A stretch of DNA of 7,549 nt. It comes from Actinomycetes bacterium. GTDB taxonomy: Bacteria; Actinomycetota; Acidimicrobiia; Acidimicrobiales; Microtrichaceae. The notes below the pieces were generated by a model. It had not been told where the DNA came from and made no database searches. It saw only the letters and a program-made list of their open reading frames with translations. A program made the translations under genes and the position numbers. The DNA lies in NCBI GenBank assembly GCA_023437745.1, contig JAEZFI010000113.1, forward strand, positions 1 to 7,549, in the 5' to 3' direction. Below are positions 5,998-7,549 of this stretch, in pieces (within the stretch, counting starts at the first letter, position 1; every line of letters starts with the position of its first letter).

Positions 5998-6861
5998 ATG
6001 GCGAACCCGATGCTCAACGAGAAGCTGTTCGACCGTCCCGGCGGTGGCACCGGCGTGGCCGACCGTGGGACTCCACCGACCGCGTGGGGATCGGCGCCGG
6101 CCACCACCTGGCAGACCACGCCCCAGCACCCGATGGACGCGCCGCCGGCCGGCCGCCCCATGACGTTCGGCGGCACCTCGTCGGCGGCCGCCCTCATGCT
6201 CGCGGTGATCGCCGTCGGCGCCTGGTTCGGTTGGCAGCAGGTGACCACCACGCCCGCCCCGACGCTCCAGGACCCGGACGCCGCCACCGCGACGATCTCC
6301 TCGGCTGCCTGGCTGTGGGGCCCGCTCGTCGTGGGCCTCGTGCTGGCGCTCGTCACGGCGTTCATGCCGAAGATCGCCCGGTTCACCTCCCTGCCGTATG
6401 CGCTCGCCGAGGGTGTGTTCCTCGGCGTGATCTCGCACCTCTACGACAGCCAGAGCCAGGGCATCGCCATCCAGGCGCTGCTCGCCACGTGCGGCGTGTT
6501 CCTCACGATGCTGGCCCTCTACGGCCTGCGGATCCTGCGGGCGACGCCGAAGTTCACCAAGGGCGTGATCGCGGCGACGCTCGGCATCGGCGCCATGTAC
6601 CTCGTGGGCTGGATCGCCTCGTTGTTCGGGGCCGACAGCCTCCGCTTCTGGGCGTCGTCGTCGCCCCTCGGGATCGGCATCTCGGTGGTCATCGTCATCG
6701 TCGCGGCGTTCAACCTGATCCTCGACTTCGACATGATCGAGCGCGGCGTGCAGACGAAGGCCCCCGCCTACATGGAGTGGTACGCAGCCTTCGGCCTGAT
6801 CGTCACCATCGTGTGGCTCTACCTCGAGATCCTGCGCCTGCTCTCCAAGCTCCGGGACTAG
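5998..6861 (+). CDS. Bax inhibitor-1/YccA family integral membrane protein
   Basis: Multi-pass inner-membrane protein of 287 aa, of the BI-1/YccA (TMBIM-like) superfamily, actinobacterial type. The first 55 or so residues are polar and rich in Gly, Pro and Thr; they open with MANPMLNEKLF, a typical start for this subgroup, and are probably cytoplasmic. About seven hydrophobic segments follow, at roughly 62-80, 104-123, 131-148, 155-176, 188-210, 224-243 and 262-283. The C-terminal signature NLILDFDMIERGVQ (239-252) followed by MEWYAAFGLIVTIVWLYLEI is diagnostic. Paired acidic residues (Asp243, Asp245) lie where related proteins have pH-sensing aspartates. Characterised relatives are Ca2+ leak channels or protease modulators; which applies here is unknown. 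It has its own promoter region, divergent from the acyl-CoA dehydrogenase, and no co-directional neighbour in the window. Confidence 0.92.
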   Translation: MANPMLNEKLFDRPGGGTGVADRGTPPTAWGSAPATTWQTTPQHPMDAPPAGRPMTFGGTSSAAALMLAVIAVGAWFGWQQVTTTPAPTLQDPDAATATISSAAWLWGPLVVGLVLALVTAFMPKIARFTSLPYALAEGVFLGVISHLYDSQSQGIAIQALLATCGVFLTMLALYGLRILRATPKFTKGVIAATLGIGAMYLVGWIASLFGADSLRFWASSSPLGIGISVVIVIVAAFNLILDFDMIERGVQTKAPAYMEWYAAFGLIVTIVWLYLEILRLLSKLRD

Positions 6862-6998
6862 TCCCCTGGGCCGGGCCAGCTCCGCTCAGTTTCGGCCTCG
6901 TTCCTCGGCCTTCTTCCACTGCGCTACCCGGCCTCGACTCGAGCGTGAGTGTGCGCCAGACACGCCGTGACACGGGAGTCGGCGAAAGAAGGGCGTGG

Positions 6999-7549
6999 TC
7001 AGTGCCCGTTGACGGACCAGTGCCAGGGTTCGGACGGCAGGTTGTAGAAGCCGTAGGTGGCGGCGTTCGTGGCCAGCCAGTTCCAGCAGTCACCGGCTCG
7101 CACGGTGATGAGCGAGCCCGAGCACGTGAAGTCGATGGCGAGGCCCTGCTCGTGCATCGACGTGCCCGGACGGGCCGTCGGCGGTGAGCACTGCGACGCC
7201 GGCTTGATCCAGATGTCGTAGTCCGTCGGCCCGCAGTTGTTCCGGCGGGTGGCGATCTGCGCGGCCGGGTCCCGGTAGGCCCCGCCCCCCAGCACGATGC
7301 CGGCGGTCTGGGACGCGGCGATCATGTCGCCGAACGCGGTGGCGATGCTCTTGTTGACGACGAAGCCCGCCACGGTGCGGAGGTCGGCCGGGCCGACGAG
7401 GGGCGGCGGCGTGACCACCGGCGGCACCGTGGTGACCGGCCTCGCGGTCGTGGGCGGCGAGGTCGTCGGCGGTGGCGTGGGCGTCGGCACGGTGTCCCCG
7501 GCGAGCTGCGGCGCCCGCGCCCGGGGGGGGGGTGTGGGGCCCCAGTGGG
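6999..7549 (-). CDS. VanY-like D-alanyl-D-alanine carboxypeptidase (M15B), N-terminus outside window
   Basis: Predicted zinc D,D-carboxypeptidase that trims the terminal D-Ala of peptidoglycan stem peptides outside the cytoplasm. Numbering from the GTG at 7490: a Pro/Thr linker covers about 1-33 and the peptidase domain about 36-163. Zinc-site motifs are SMHEQGLAID (His113, Asp120) and EPWHW (catalytic Glu154, zinc ligand His157). GGGAYRDP (Arg73) fits the substrate-binding region. Cys86, Cys101, Cys123 and Cys135 could form disulphides, consistent with export. No signal peptide is seen after GTG 7490, and the frame stays open to the window edge (reading ARAPQLAGDTVP just before that GTG). 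The true start and signal sequence therefore probably lie beyond 7549. A run of 10 G at 7523-7532 makes the reading frame to its right uncertain. The gene is convergent with the BI-1 gene. Confidence 0.87.
   Translation of the reverse strand, partial: HWGPTPPPRARAPQLAGDTVPTPTPPPTTSPPTTARPVTTVPPVVTPPPLVGPADLRTVAGFVVNKSIATAFGDMIAASQTAGIVLGGGAYRDPAAQIATRRNNCGPTDYDIWIKPASQCSPPTARPGTSMHEQGLAIDFTCSGSLITVRAGDCWNWLATNAATYGFYNLPSEPWHWSVNGH

Noticed and set aside
6862..6998. Search for a bidirectional terminator in the 137-bp convergent gap, including CTGG...CCAG at 6866-6879 and GGCC...GGCC (6894-6910) followed by TTCTTCC.
   Set aside because: Stems are only 4 bp and the T-rich tail is interrupted. 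I see no supported gene, RNA or terminator in this gap.
4767..7187. An 806-codon open frame on the plus strand.
   Set aside because: It is antisense to the acyl-CoA dehydrogenase, then runs out of frame through the BI-1 gene and antisense into the VanY-like gene. It is rich in Arg, Val, His and Gly with no recognisable domain, as expected for stop-poor shadow frames in very GC-rich DNA.

Overview
The window is uniformly GC-rich, with G or C dominating third codon positions, and packed with genes. It looks like chromosomal sequence from a high-GC actinobacterium. The best taxonomic marker is a full-length mycothiol S-conjugate amidase (Mca), because mycothiol is the low-molecular-weight thiol of Actinobacteria. 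The VanY-type peptidase and the BI-1/YccA membrane protein resemble versions I associate with Actinobacteria, possibly Acidimicrobiia, but that finer placement is an impression and was not computed.

Layout. Plus strand, left edge: the C-terminal end of a thiolase (1-230), then a secreted thermonuclease-like lipoprotein (about 247-762). Convergent minus-strand block 787-3768, read right to left: a tandem PhoU/TrkA-C protein (COG3273 type), mca, and a YdjC/ChbG-type carbohydrate deacetylase. The last two overlap by an ATGA. Minus-strand block 3886-5894, read right to left: an ACAD10/11-like acyl-CoA dehydrogenase and a double-hotdog thioesterase, also sharing an ATGA overlap. A 103-bp divergent promoter region (5895-5997) separates this block from a plus-strand BI-1/YccA family membrane protein (5998-6861). 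After a 137-bp convergent gap comes a minus-strand VanY-like D,D-carboxypeptidase that runs off the right edge.

Functional picture. Two themes can be read from the sequence. The first is acyl-CoA chemistry: the thiolase end, and the translationally coupled dehydrogenase and thioesterase. The second is de-N-acylation and hydrolysis of amino-sugar compounds: Mca coupled to a YdjC deacetylase. The PhoU/TrkA-C protein may head the second transcription unit. The remaining genes encode envelope or exported functions (nuclease lipoprotein, BI-1 membrane protein, peptidoglycan carboxypeptidase).

I see no mobile element, CRISPR array, tRNA, rRNA or phage gene, and no compositional break that suggests recent transfer. 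Nothing here amounts to a clearly undescribed system. The items most worth a second look are the Mca-YdjC coupling, the orphan tandem PhoU/TrkA-C protein with a perfect 8-bp inverted repeat upstream, and the palindromes in the divergent promoter region.
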